DNA from: Flavobacteriaceae bacterium CG_4_10_14_3_um_filter_33_47
GTDB lineage: Bacteria > Bacteroidota > Bacteroidia > Flavobacteriales > Flavobacteriaceae
Assembly: GCA_002784145.1 (NCBI GenBank)
Contig: PFKE01000001.1
Span: 1 to 35,102 of the forward strand
DNA length: 35,102 nt
Direction of reading: 5' to 3'
Shown here: piece by piece, positions 16,661 to 23,996 of the stretch
How positions within the stretch are numbered: the first letter of the stretch is position 1
Layout: each line of letters opens with the position of its first letter
The notes under the pieces: model-generated
Seen by the model: only the letters and a program-made list of their open reading frames with translations
Told to the model about the DNA's origin: nothing
Database searches by the model: none
Translations under genes and position numbers: made by a program

Positions 16661-17974
16661 TTATATTTGTGAAATTAAATGTTCTTTAATGGTTTCTTGA
16701 GGATTGTCTTGAGGAAAAGGAATGCTATCTAATTGCGCTTTTATGGGTTTAATAAACTCAAAGTATTTAGCTTTAAGATTTTCCGAAATGGGTTCTGCTT
16801 CTGGCAACTTTTCTCTAAGAGGATCGACTTGTTTTTTGTTTTTCCAAAAACGATAGCACACGTGTGGACCGCCTGTATTACCAGTCATTCCAACCCAACC
16901 TATAACCTCACCTTGCTTAACAAATTGACCTACCTTCACTTTTCTCTTTTGCATATGCAGATATTGTGTTTCGTAGGTTCCATTATGTCTTATTTTTACA
17001 TAATTGCCATTGCCGCCTTTATATTTAGATTCTATTACGGTTCCGTTGGCTGTTGCCATAATAGGCGTTCCAATGGCGGCTGCAAAATCTGTTCCTTTAT
17101 GAGGTTTCAAAGCAAAACCATAATAAGCAATTCTTCTGTTTAAATTGTATCTTGAAGAAATTCTACTAAATTGTACTGGCGCTTTTAAAAAAGCACGCCT
17201 CAAATTTTTTGCTTCCTCATTAAAAAAATCCGTGAATTTTCTAACAGAATCCGTTTCAAATTTAAAAGCATAAAATGGTTCTTTATTGTATTCCATGTAG
17301 GCGGCTTTCACATTTTGAATACCCGCATAAATAGTATCATCAATATATTTATCTGTATAAATAACTTTAAATCTATCTCCTTTTTGAAGTCTGTTAAAAT
17401 CAATGGTCCAAGCATATATTTCATCTGCCATTTTATAAGCAAGGCGCACACTTAATCCTTGATCAACTAAGGCATTTGAAATATTGGTTGTAACAACACC
17501 TGTAGCAACTCTTTCAACATATTTAATGGGTTTTCTACTAGTATAGGCATGAATAGAATCATGAAAATTTACCACCACATATTCTTCAACATTGGGTTGA
17601 TAAATAAAGCATTTAGGAATTTCTAAAGAGTCTTTTGAGCATAAAAGCGTGTAAGGTTTACCCACTTGAAGCCTACGTATATCAAACGTGTCTTTGGCTT
17701 TTTCAGCAATATGAAAAATTTTTGGATAGCCTATTTTGTTGCGTTCTAAAATTAATCCGAACGAATCGCCATATCTTATGGTATCGCGCTTTACAATATA
17801 ATCGTTCAAATTAAAACCAAATTCAAAAACATCCGGCGCCACATAAACAATCTCATTCAGAGCCTCTTCTTCCAGATTATTTTTGACCTCATTTTTACAT
17901 GCCATAAAGGCCATGGTCAACAAAAAAACTATTAAACTTCTGTTCCCCAATTTTCCAGCTCTTTTTTGGTCCAT
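16661..17974 (-). CDS. M23-family peptidoglycan peptidase lipoprotein
   Basis: With the start at 17974 the protein is 437 residues and begins [20 protein letters not shown], followed by the lipobox FMAC, so it should be membrane-anchored in the envelope. A TTG at 17950 is an alternative start. The first ATG of the frame (18028) lies deeper inside the TDO gene and is unlikely. The C-terminal part holds an M23 (LytM-like) domain: [14 protein letters not shown] gives His and Asp zinc ligands, QYLHM the catalytic-site His, and [10 protein letters not shown] the third motif. That last motif reads HVC where most M23 enzymes have HxH, so Cys replaces one zinc-ligand His. It likely cleaves peptidoglycan cross-links or regulates such enzymes. 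The start overlaps the end of TDO by 43 bases. Confidence 0.85.
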   Translation of the reverse strand: MDQKRAGKLGNRSLIVFLLTMAFMACKNEVKNNLEEEALNEIVYVAPDVFEFGFNLNDYIVKRDTIRYGDSFGLILERNKIGYPKIFHIAEKAKDTFDIRRLQVGKPYTLLCSKDSLEIPKCFIYQPNVEEYVVVNFHDSIHAYTSRKPIKYVERVATGVVTTNISNALVDQGLSVRLAYKMADEIYAWTIDFNRLQKGDRFKVIYTDKYIDDTIYAGIQNVKAAYMEYNKEPFYAFKFETDSVRKFTDFFNEEAKNLRRAFLKAPVQFSRISSRYNLNRRIAYYGFALKPHKGTDFAAAIGTPIMATANGTVIESKYKGGNGNYVKIRHNGTYETQYLHMQKRKVKVGQFVKQGEVIGWVGMTGNTGGPHVCYRFWKNKKQVDPLREKLPEAEPISENLKAKYFEFIKPIKAQLDSIPFPQDNPQETIKEHLISQI

Positions 17975-18849
17975 AATTCTGGAAAAAATATTCTTTTTTG
18001 ATACTTTGGATGCATATATTTTACCCATTCGCTTCCTCCTGTTGCTTCGGCGGTTTGCCCACCGATATTTAAATAATGATTTGCTGTATTATAATGCGCC
18101 ATAACCCATTTAATGTTGACTGTGTAGTCATAATGTCTCATGGCTTTTATTAATGTTTTGTTCTTTTTTTCTGCTTGTGGCAAGGTTTTAAATTTAGTCC
18201 ACAAGTTTTGAGTGTTATAAAACTCGGTAAATCTAATAAATTCTGCTTTGTATTTTTCTTCAAAAACTGTTAATGTGTAACTTTTTTTGCCTGTTTTATA
18301 ATCTTTTCCTGCTGCTTGCCAATATAAATGCTCAAAGGCATTTTCATAGGATGAGTTTCTATCGATGGTATCTCTAAATCTTTTGTCTATTAAATTGATG
18401 AGTTCTGTAGAAGCGAATTCTATTTTCCTGTATTGGGCGCTTTGAAATCCGCTGGCTGGTGTCAGTGCTGTTCTAAATTTATTGTATTGTTCTACATCCA
18501 TGCCGTCTTTCATAATACTGAAAGACGATGTAAGCATATCAAAATACCTGCTAATACGCATGAGTTTTGACGAAAATAATACTGCATTAATGGGTTCTGT
18601 TTTTGCCACTTGCTCAATTTCACCCAAAATCATTTTAAACAATAATTCATTGATTTGGTGATATATAATAAAAACCATTTCATCAGGGAATGAGGTTCGT
18701 GGTAATTGTAAATTTAATAAGGTATCTGTGTGAATATAATCCCAATAATTGATGGGCTTACTGTGTAAAAGACCTTCTAAGTGAACCTCTAAATCTTGAC
18801 CAATATTCTGGAATTTCTCTTTAAGTTGATTGGTTAGTTTTGTGTTCAA
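17932..18849 (-). CDS. kynA: Tryptophan 2,3-dioxygenase
   Basis: A 305-residue haem dioxygenase that opens the indole ring of L-tryptophan to N-formylkynurenine, the first step of the kynurenine pathway. The family pattern FIIYHQINELLFK (His64 as distal-site His) is clear. The C-terminal AHYNTANHYL segment (near residues 251-260) supplies candidate haem ligands, and ATGGSEWVKYMHP matches the substrate-binding loop. It sits 5 bases after the DUF3108 gene and overlaps the M23 peptidase start, so it is inside a transcription unit. No other kynurenine gene (formamidase, kynureninase, monooxygenase) is in the window. The homogentisate genes upstream suggest a region devoted to aromatic amino acid breakdown. 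Confidence 0.93.
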   Translation of the reverse strand: MNTKLTNQLKEKFQNIGQDLEVHLEGLLHSKPINYWDYIHTDTLLNLQLPRTSFPDEMVFIIYHQINELLFKMILGEIEQVAKTEPINAVLFSSKLMRISRYFDMLTSSFSIMKDGMDVEQYNKFRTALTPASGFQSAQYRKIEFASTELINLIDKRFRDTIDRNSSYENAFEHLYWQAAGKDYKTGKKSYTLTVFEEKYKAEFIRFTEFYNTQNLWTKFKTLPQAEKKNKTLIKAMRHYDYTVNIKWVMAHYNTANHYLNIGGQTAEATGGSEWVKYMHPKYQKRIFFPELWTKKELENWGTEV

Positions 18850-18854
18850 AATTT

Positions 18855-19637
18855 CTAATTATTAACAACTATCTTAAAAGGGTGCTTTAGCCCTTTGAAA
18901 GCTTCTAAATCGGCTCGTAGAGAACCTACTCTTAAATCTGCTTTAATGCGCAAAGGTAATTTATTTTTGTCTTTTGATACCCAAAGCGTTAAACTTTCTT
19001 CTTCTTTAAAAACACGCCCTGCCATAACGTAAGGCCTAAATTTTAAGGTCTCAATAGTTCCGAAATCTGTATTTATGGTTTCTTCGCCTAGATATTTTAG
19101 TTTAAAGCCATAGTTTTCTTCATCAAAAAACATATCAACTCTTACCTCACTACCTATTTTTAAATTGTTGATGTCTAATTTATCTCTAAGATAGTAATAG
19201 GTTGATACCATATCTTGAATGTTTGGCGAGGTATCAAACACCTTCTCGGTTTTATTTTTTTTATCATGAACATAGGCTTTTTTATTAGCCTGATCAAAAA
19301 TGATTTCTAAATTTTTTGTGTGTCCGCCTTCATCAATATCTCTTATAAACTTGTAAGGCAATAAGGTGTGTTTATCAAAATAGCTTTCGTATCGGTCTTT
19401 TACTTTAAAAAACCATTTAATCATTCCGGTAGTCCAACCTTTTCCTGTGACATGATAAACGTCTTTATTGTCAAGTTTTATTTCTTTAACAGAAAGTGTG
19501 GCATTGCCAGCTTTTAACCACCCGCTATAGCTCATTTTAAATTTAAACCATTCTCCATCACCATACGATTCTGCATTTTGAGCCAATGACCATTGAAAAA
19601 AAAATATTGCGATAGCTATAAGTAGTGTCTTCTTCAT
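18855..19637 (-). CDS. Secreted DUF3108 protein
   Basis: A 260-residue exported protein with a signal peptide (MKKTLLIAIAIFFFQWSLA, cleavage before QNAES). The rest is a DUF3108 domain; typical segments are GEWFKFKMSYSGWLKAGNATL and MVSTYYYLRD, and it ends with LPLRIKADLRVGSLRADL. DUF3108 proteins are beta-rich periplasmic or outer-membrane-associated proteins of unknown function. It is the first gene of the group DUF3108-TDO-M23-pgi and is separated by a terminator from hppD upstream. There is no clear link to tryptophan catabolism; the grouping may reflect genome packing. Confidence 0.82.
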   Translation of the reverse strand: MKKTLLIAIAIFFFQWSLAQNAESYGDGEWFKFKMSYSGWLKAGNATLSVKEIKLDNKDVYHVTGKGWTTGMIKWFFKVKDRYESYFDKHTLLPYKFIRDIDEGGHTKNLEIIFDQANKKAYVHDKKNKTEKVFDTSPNIQDMVSTYYYLRDKLDINNLKIGSEVRVDMFFDEENYGFKLKYLGEETINTDFGTIETLKFRPYVMAGRVFKEEESLTLWVSKDKNKLPLRIKADLRVGSLRADLEAFKGLKHPFKIVVNN

Positions 19638-19732
19638 ACGAATTGGGTAATTATAATAGAAACTCTAAGTTAATAATTTTATTACAACTTGCTTATAAAT
19701 TACAATTACTGTTCCAAAAGTATTAAAACAAA

Positions 19733-19764
19733 AAAACTCCATCAAAAATTAATGATGAAGTTTT
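19733..19764 (-). terminator. Terminator downstream of hppD
   Basis: The arms 19733-19744 and 19753-19764 form a 12-base-pair stem in the - strand RNA, with one G-U wobble and an 8-base loop. It is followed by a T-rich run on that strand. It separates the hmgA-hppD group from the DUF3108-TDO-M23-pgi group. Confidence 0.7.
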
Positions 19765-19787
19765 GGTGTTTTATTATTAAATAATCA

Positions 19788-20948
19788 TTAAAGTGTGCCT
19801 CTATTGGCTTGCTCTCTTTCTATAGATTCGAAAAGCGCTTTAAAGTTTCCTGCTCCAAAACCTCTTGCTCCCATACGTTGGATAATTTCAAAAAATAGTG
19901 TGGGCCTATCTTCAACTGGTTTTGTGAAAATTTGCAATAAATAGCCTTCTTCGTCGGCATCCACCATAATGGATAGCCTTTGAAGTTCGTTCATATCTTC
20001 TTTCATCATGCTTTTATGTTCTCCCAATCTTCTTGGAATATCATCATAATAGGCTTGTGGTGGTGGCGGTAAAAATTCAACACCTCTGGCTTTTAACTGT
20101 GATACCGTCTTTATAATATCATCCGTAGCAACGGCAATGTGTTGCACGCCGGAATCTTCATAAAAATCCAAATACTCTTCAATTTGGGATTTCTTCTTCC
20201 CTTTGGCCGGTTCGTTTATTGGAAATTTGATACGTCCGTTACCATTGCTCATGACTTTACTCATTAAGGCTGAATATTCTGTGTGAATTTGCTTGTCATC
20301 AAACGATAAAAAGTTAACAAAACCCATCACGTCTTCGTACCATTTTACCCAAGTATTCATTTGTCCCCAACCTACATTTCCAACCATATGGTCTATAAAC
20401 TTAAGACCAACCGGCGTTGGATTATACTCGGATTCCCATTTTTTGAAACCTGGCAAAAAAGTGCCTTTATAGTTTTTACGCTCTACAAACATGTGTACCG
20501 TTTCGCCATAGGTATAAATACCCGCACGCACAACTTCACCAAACTCATCTTTTTCTACAACAGGTTCCATATAGGATTTGGCACCTCGTTTTGTGGTCTC
20601 TTCGTAAGCACTTTTGGCATCATCCACCCAAAGGGCTATGACTTTTACACCATCACCGTGTTTTACTATATGGTTATTAATAGGTGATTGACTGTTTAAT
20701 GGTGTTGTTAATACCAGTTTTATTTTATCTTGAATTAACACATAACTCACCAAATCTTTTGAACCTGTTTCCAATCCTTTATACGCATAGGATTGAAACC
20801 CAAAAGCTGTTTTATAAAAATGGGCCGATTGTTTGGCGTTACCCACATAAAATTCTAAATAGTCTGTACCTAAAAGCGGTAAAAAATCTTGAGCGCCTTC
20901 AAATATTTTTTCTAAACCGTAGTTTACGGATTTTACTTCTTTACTCAT
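19788..20948 (-). CDS. hppD: 4-hydroxyphenylpyruvate dioxygenase
   Basis: A 386-residue non-haem iron dioxygenase that converts 4-hydroxyphenylpyruvate to homogentisate in tyrosine breakdown. Two vicinal-oxygen-chelate domains are seen. The iron ligands appear as His187 (FIDHMVGNV), His270 (GVQHIAVATDD) and Glu354 (LFFEIIQR). The C-terminus has the family motif GARGFGAGNFKALFESIE. The product is the substrate of HmgA encoded upstream, and the two are separated only by a small four-helix-bundle gene. A terminator lies directly downstream. Confidence 0.96.
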   Translation of the reverse strand: MSKEVKSVNYGLEKIFEGAQDFLPLLGTDYLEFYVGNAKQSAHFYKTAFGFQSYAYKGLETGSKDLVSYVLIQDKIKLVLTTPLNSQSPINNHIVKHGDGVKVIALWVDDAKSAYEETTKRGAKSYMEPVVEKDEFGEVVRAGIYTYGETVHMFVERKNYKGTFLPGFKKWESEYNPTPVGLKFIDHMVGNVGWGQMNTWVKWYEDVMGFVNFLSFDDKQIHTEYSALMSKVMSNGNGRIKFPINEPAKGKKKSQIEEYLDFYEDSGVQHIAVATDDIIKTVSQLKARGVEFLPPPPQAYYDDIPRRLGEHKSMMKEDMNELQRLSIMVDADEEGYLLQIFTKPVEDRPTLFFEIIQRMGARGFGAGNFKALFESIEREQANRGTL

Positions 20949-20994
20949 TTTTTTTAATTTTGAATAGAGAAAATAGAACAGAGAGAAAAGACTT

Positions 20995-21354
20995 TTAGAG
21001 TTTATTTTGAAAACCCACTGTCATTTTTTGAAACTCTTCTATTTTTTCTTCAATCTTTATTAATTGTTCTATTGTAATATAATTTCTTTTCAAAGCAATT
21101 ATCAATTGTGTTTCAAGTTCAAATGATGATCCTAGAGAAATGTCAATGAAATGAGAAAAAGATTTGTCTGATCTAGAAGAACCTTCGGCAATATTACTAG
21201 GAATAGAAACTGAACTTCTACTTATTTGAGAAGATAAACCAAATTTTTCATCCAATGGAAAATCTTTCATTAGCTCAAAAACATCGTCAACAATTTCAAT
21301 TCCTAACTCCCAAATTTTCAAATTCTTGTAATTATGTCTTTTTCTATTATTCAT
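20995..21354 (-). CDS. Four-helix-bundle protein (S23 / IVS-type)
   Basis: A 119-residue, mainly helical cytoplasmic protein of the 'four helix bundle' (23S rRNA intervening-sequence, S23) family. The family marks are YKNLKIWELGIEIV near the N-terminus and SSVSIPSNIAEGSSR in the middle. Family members are frequent as single small genes inserted between unrelated genes, or inside 23S rRNA in some bacteria; their function is not settled. Here it sits between hmgA (34 bases) and hppD (46 bases) on the same strand. No rRNA is nearby. It is most likely carried along in the catabolic transcription unit. Confidence 0.85.
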   Translation of the reverse strand: MNNRKRHNYKNLKIWELGIEIVDDVFELMKDFPLDEKFGLSSQISRSSVSIPSNIAEGSSRSDKSFSHFIDISLGSSFELETQLIIALKRNYITIEQLIKIEEKIEEFQKMTVGFQNKL

Positions 21355-21388
21355 AGTCTATTTTCTTGGTTCTTGTTTCTCAACTCTT

Positions 21389-22546
21389 TTATTCCAACCA
21401 AGATTTATAATAATCTTCATCGGCTATTTTCATAGCTTCTTCTGTAATTTGTAAAGGTTTAAAGGTGTCAACCATAACCGCAAGTTCATCGGTTTTTGTT
21501 TTACCTATACTTCGCTCTGTGGCTCCTGGATGTGGTCCATGCGGAATTCCTGCGGGATGTAATGAAATATGCCCGGTGGCAATATCATTTCTGCTCATAA
21601 AATCGCCATCTACATAATATAAAACCTCATCACTATCGATGTTGCTATGATTGTATGGAGCAGGAATGGATTGCGGATGATAGTCGTACAACCTTGGCAC
21701 AAAGCTACAAACCACAAAGGCATCTGTTTCAAACGTTTGATGCACTGGCGGCGGCTGATGAATACGCCCAGTTATGGGTTCAAAATCATGAATGGACAAC
21801 GCGTACGGATAGTTGTAGCCATCATATCCAACCACATCAAATGGATGTGAAGCATACACCATATCAAAAATGTCATTCTGCTTTTTAACTTTTATTAAAA
21901 AGTCTCCGCTCTCATTATAGGTTTCCAGTTCTTGAGGCTGCCGAATATCGCGTTCGCAAAATGGAGCATGCTCTAAAAGTTGACCGAACCAATTTCGGTA
22001 ACGTTTTGGGGTATAAATGGGTCGGCGCGATTCCACAATAAAGAGTCTGTTATCTTGAGTATCAAAATCAATTTTATAAATAACGCCTCTTGGAATTAAG
22101 AGATAATCACCGTATTTAAAGTCAAGATTCCCTAGATGTGTCCGTAATTTTCCTGTTCCTTTATGAATAAAGATTAATTCGTCGGCATCGGTATTTTTAT
22201 AAAAATACGCTTTGGTTGATTGTTTTGGTGCTGCCAGAATAATGGAGCAATCACTATTGGTTAAAACTGTTTTTCTGCTTTCTAAATAATCATTCTCTGG
22301 TTTAACCTGAAACCCAAGAAATCTATATGACTGCATGTGGTTTGCTTTGGCTATTTTAGGAGCCACATGGTATTGACCTTTTATTTCTTTAACCTGTGTT
22401 GGTCTTTGTTCGTGATAACTATTGGTGGACATACCATCAAAACCAATGGTACCAAATAGCTGTTCAGAATACAAACTACCATCTGGCTTTCTGAATTGTG
22501 TATGTCTTTTGGGTGGAATGTTTCCTAATTTATGATAAAATGGCAT
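21389..22546 (-). CDS. hmgA: Homogentisate 1,2-dioxygenase
   Basis: A 385-residue cupin-type ring-cleaving dioxygenase that opens homogentisate to maleylacetoacetate. Clear family segments are the HTQFRKPDGSLYSEQLFG N-terminus, PPPVHQTFETDAFVVCSF with candidate iron ligands, and SLHPAGIPHGPHPGATE with further His ligands. Length fits the shorter bacterial form. It is probably the first gene of the group hmgA-S23-hppD, preceded by 181 bases in which I see no exact TAnnTTTG box. The enzymes for the next steps (maleylacetoacetate isomerase, fumarylacetoacetase) are not in the window. Confidence 0.94.
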   Translation of the reverse strand: MPFYHKLGNIPPKRHTQFRKPDGSLYSEQLFGTIGFDGMSTNSYHEQRPTQVKEIKGQYHVAPKIAKANHMQSYRFLGFQVKPENDYLESRKTVLTNSDCSIILAAPKQSTKAYFYKNTDADELIFIHKGTGKLRTHLGNLDFKYGDYLLIPRGVIYKIDFDTQDNRLFIVESRRPIYTPKRYRNWFGQLLEHAPFCERDIRQPQELETYNESGDFLIKVKKQNDIFDMVYASHPFDVVGYDGYNYPYALSIHDFEPITGRIHQPPPVHQTFETDAFVVCSFVPRLYDYHPQSIPAPYNHSNIDSDEVLYYVDGDFMSRNDIATGHISLHPAGIPHGPHPGATERSIGKTKTDELAVMVDTFKPLQITEEAMKIADEDYYKSWLE

Positions 22547-22727
22547 TTTTTAAAATTTTAAGATTAGAAAATAAAGCTTAAAAATGTAAGTCCTTAAACT
22601 TTAAAAAGATACGTAAAATTATGATAAAAGCCTTCTCATTCAGGATTTCTCTTGATGAGGTAATGTAAAAATTGTAGTAAACCTTGCCAAAAAAGATTCA
22701 TATACTAACAAATATCGTAAAAATTTG

Positions 22728-23774
22728 CTAACTAAGAATGGTATCAATGCCTTTTAACCAATCCTTAAGATTAGTTTCATTGGTATTAAAAGCCAAACTG
22801 CCATTTCCATAAGGTTTGTACTTTTCTAGTTTGGTGACTTTAAAAAATCCAACCACAGGAATTTGAGCAGCACTAGCTAAATGCATTACGCCATTATCTG
22901 CTGCAATAAAAATGGCCGTATTGGCAATAAGAGCACACATTTCCCTAACATCTTTACTGTAAAGGTTTGGTGCTGAAAAATTAATTTTTGATACATTTTC
23001 AATGGGCAATAATTCAATAACGTTAAACTCAGTATAATCTTTAAGCAAACGATTGTATAATGTCATCCACCATGCTTCATCATAAATTTTATCGCCTGTT
23101 GCATTGGTGTAAATACAAATACTTGGTTTATCATTTTTTACAATTTCATCTAAAATGGATTTTCCTTTTGCAATCTCAGATTTGCTAAGTTTGATGTTTA
23201 GCGTTGGAATTGGTTTGGTGTTTTCGGCAAATCCAAGCTTACTTAAGTAGGCTCTTAAATTATAAATAGGATATTTTGATATATGTTCATAATCATCAAA
23301 GGTGTGTTGAATAGAATCGTTTACTTCGCCAAAAACCTTAAATTTACCCTTTGCCAATTGCGTTGATAATCTTCCAGATGACGAGTTTTTATCGCCATTA
23401 ATAACCAAGTCATAATCCTGTTTTTTTAGGCTGAACCAGCACAATATGTACTTTATTAAATTGCTAAAAGGCTTTCTGGGGAGTTGAATAATCTTATCAA
23501 TATTAGTATAATTTTCAAACACAGCATTTGCAACGCCCCCTTTTACAAAAAGATCAATTTTACAATCGGGAAACGTGTTAATAACCTCTTGCACAAGAGG
23601 CGTAAGCAGCAATTGATTTCCAAGTCTCTGATTGGGTCTAGAGATCAATATCCTTTTTATCTTTGGGATAACTCCTAAGCTTGAGGTGGTTTTATGATGC
23701 GAATTCCCAATATTTTTGGTTAACCCCTTCATTAACCACATTCTGAATTTATTGATTCGTTTAGATACTTTCAT
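22728..23774 (-). CDS. Glycosyltransferase family 9 (heptosyltransferase-like)
   Basis: A 348-residue GT9 protein of the ADP-heptose:LPS heptosyltransferase type. The N-terminal Rossmann-like domain starts with ILISRPNQRLGNQLLLTPLV (about residues 42-61), the family's first motif. The C-terminal domain has AADNGVMHLASAAQIPVVGFF, the nucleotide-sugar-binding motif. A basic N-terminal tail precedes the first domain. It should act at the cytoplasmic face in building the LPS or lipooligosaccharide core, but the donor and acceptor cannot be told from sequence. It stands alone between hmgA and the patatin gene. Confidence 0.88.
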   Translation of the reverse strand: MKVSKRINKFRMWLMKGLTKNIGNSHHKTTSSLGVIPKIKRILISRPNQRLGNQLLLTPLVQEVINTFPDCKIDLFVKGGVANAVFENYTNIDKIIQLPRKPFSNLIKYILCWFSLKKQDYDLVINGDKNSSSGRLSTQLAKGKFKVFGEVNDSIQHTFDDYEHISKYPIYNLRAYLSKLGFAENTKPIPTLNIKLSKSEIAKGKSILDEIVKNDKPSICIYTNATGDKIYDEAWWMTLYNRLLKDYTEFNVIELLPIENVSKINFSAPNLYSKDVREMCALIANTAIFIAADNGVMHLASAAQIPVVGFFKVTKLEKYKPYGNGSLAFNTNETNLKDWLKGIDTILS

Positions 23775-23851
23775 TTTTTAAAACATTATCATATCATTTA
23801 GTTTGAATTTTATTTTAAATAAGCAATAAAATAAGATGTGTTTCTTCTTAT

Positions 23852-23859
23852 CAAATTTA
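23852..23859 (-). promoter_or_regulatory. Weak candidate -7 box for the GT9 gene
   Basis: The - strand reads TAAATTTG, 77 bases before the GT9 ATG, in the 222-base gap 23775-23996. No -33 TTG lies at the right spacing. Apart from this and a short repeat-like motif at 23864-23880, I see nothing in the gap. Confidence 0.25.
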
Positions 23860-23996
23860 AATAGGCTTCGACAAAGCTGCTTAATGACTAAAATATTGCA
23901 TGTTTTTTACAAAACTTAGATGATTTTCAACAAAAGTAAATGATTAAGAATTTTTAGCCTAATACGATAATAGTTTCTGTTTTTTTATTTATCTAG

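Noticed and set aside
17975-18028. Start of the M23 gene at 18028
   Set aside because: It extends further into TDO and puts 18 extra basic and polar residues before the lipoprotein signal; the ATG at 17974 or the TTG at 17950 fits better.
22635-22659. Possible terminator after the GT9 gene
   Set aside because: The stem CTCAT/ATGAG is only five pairs with a 15-base loop; too weak to call.
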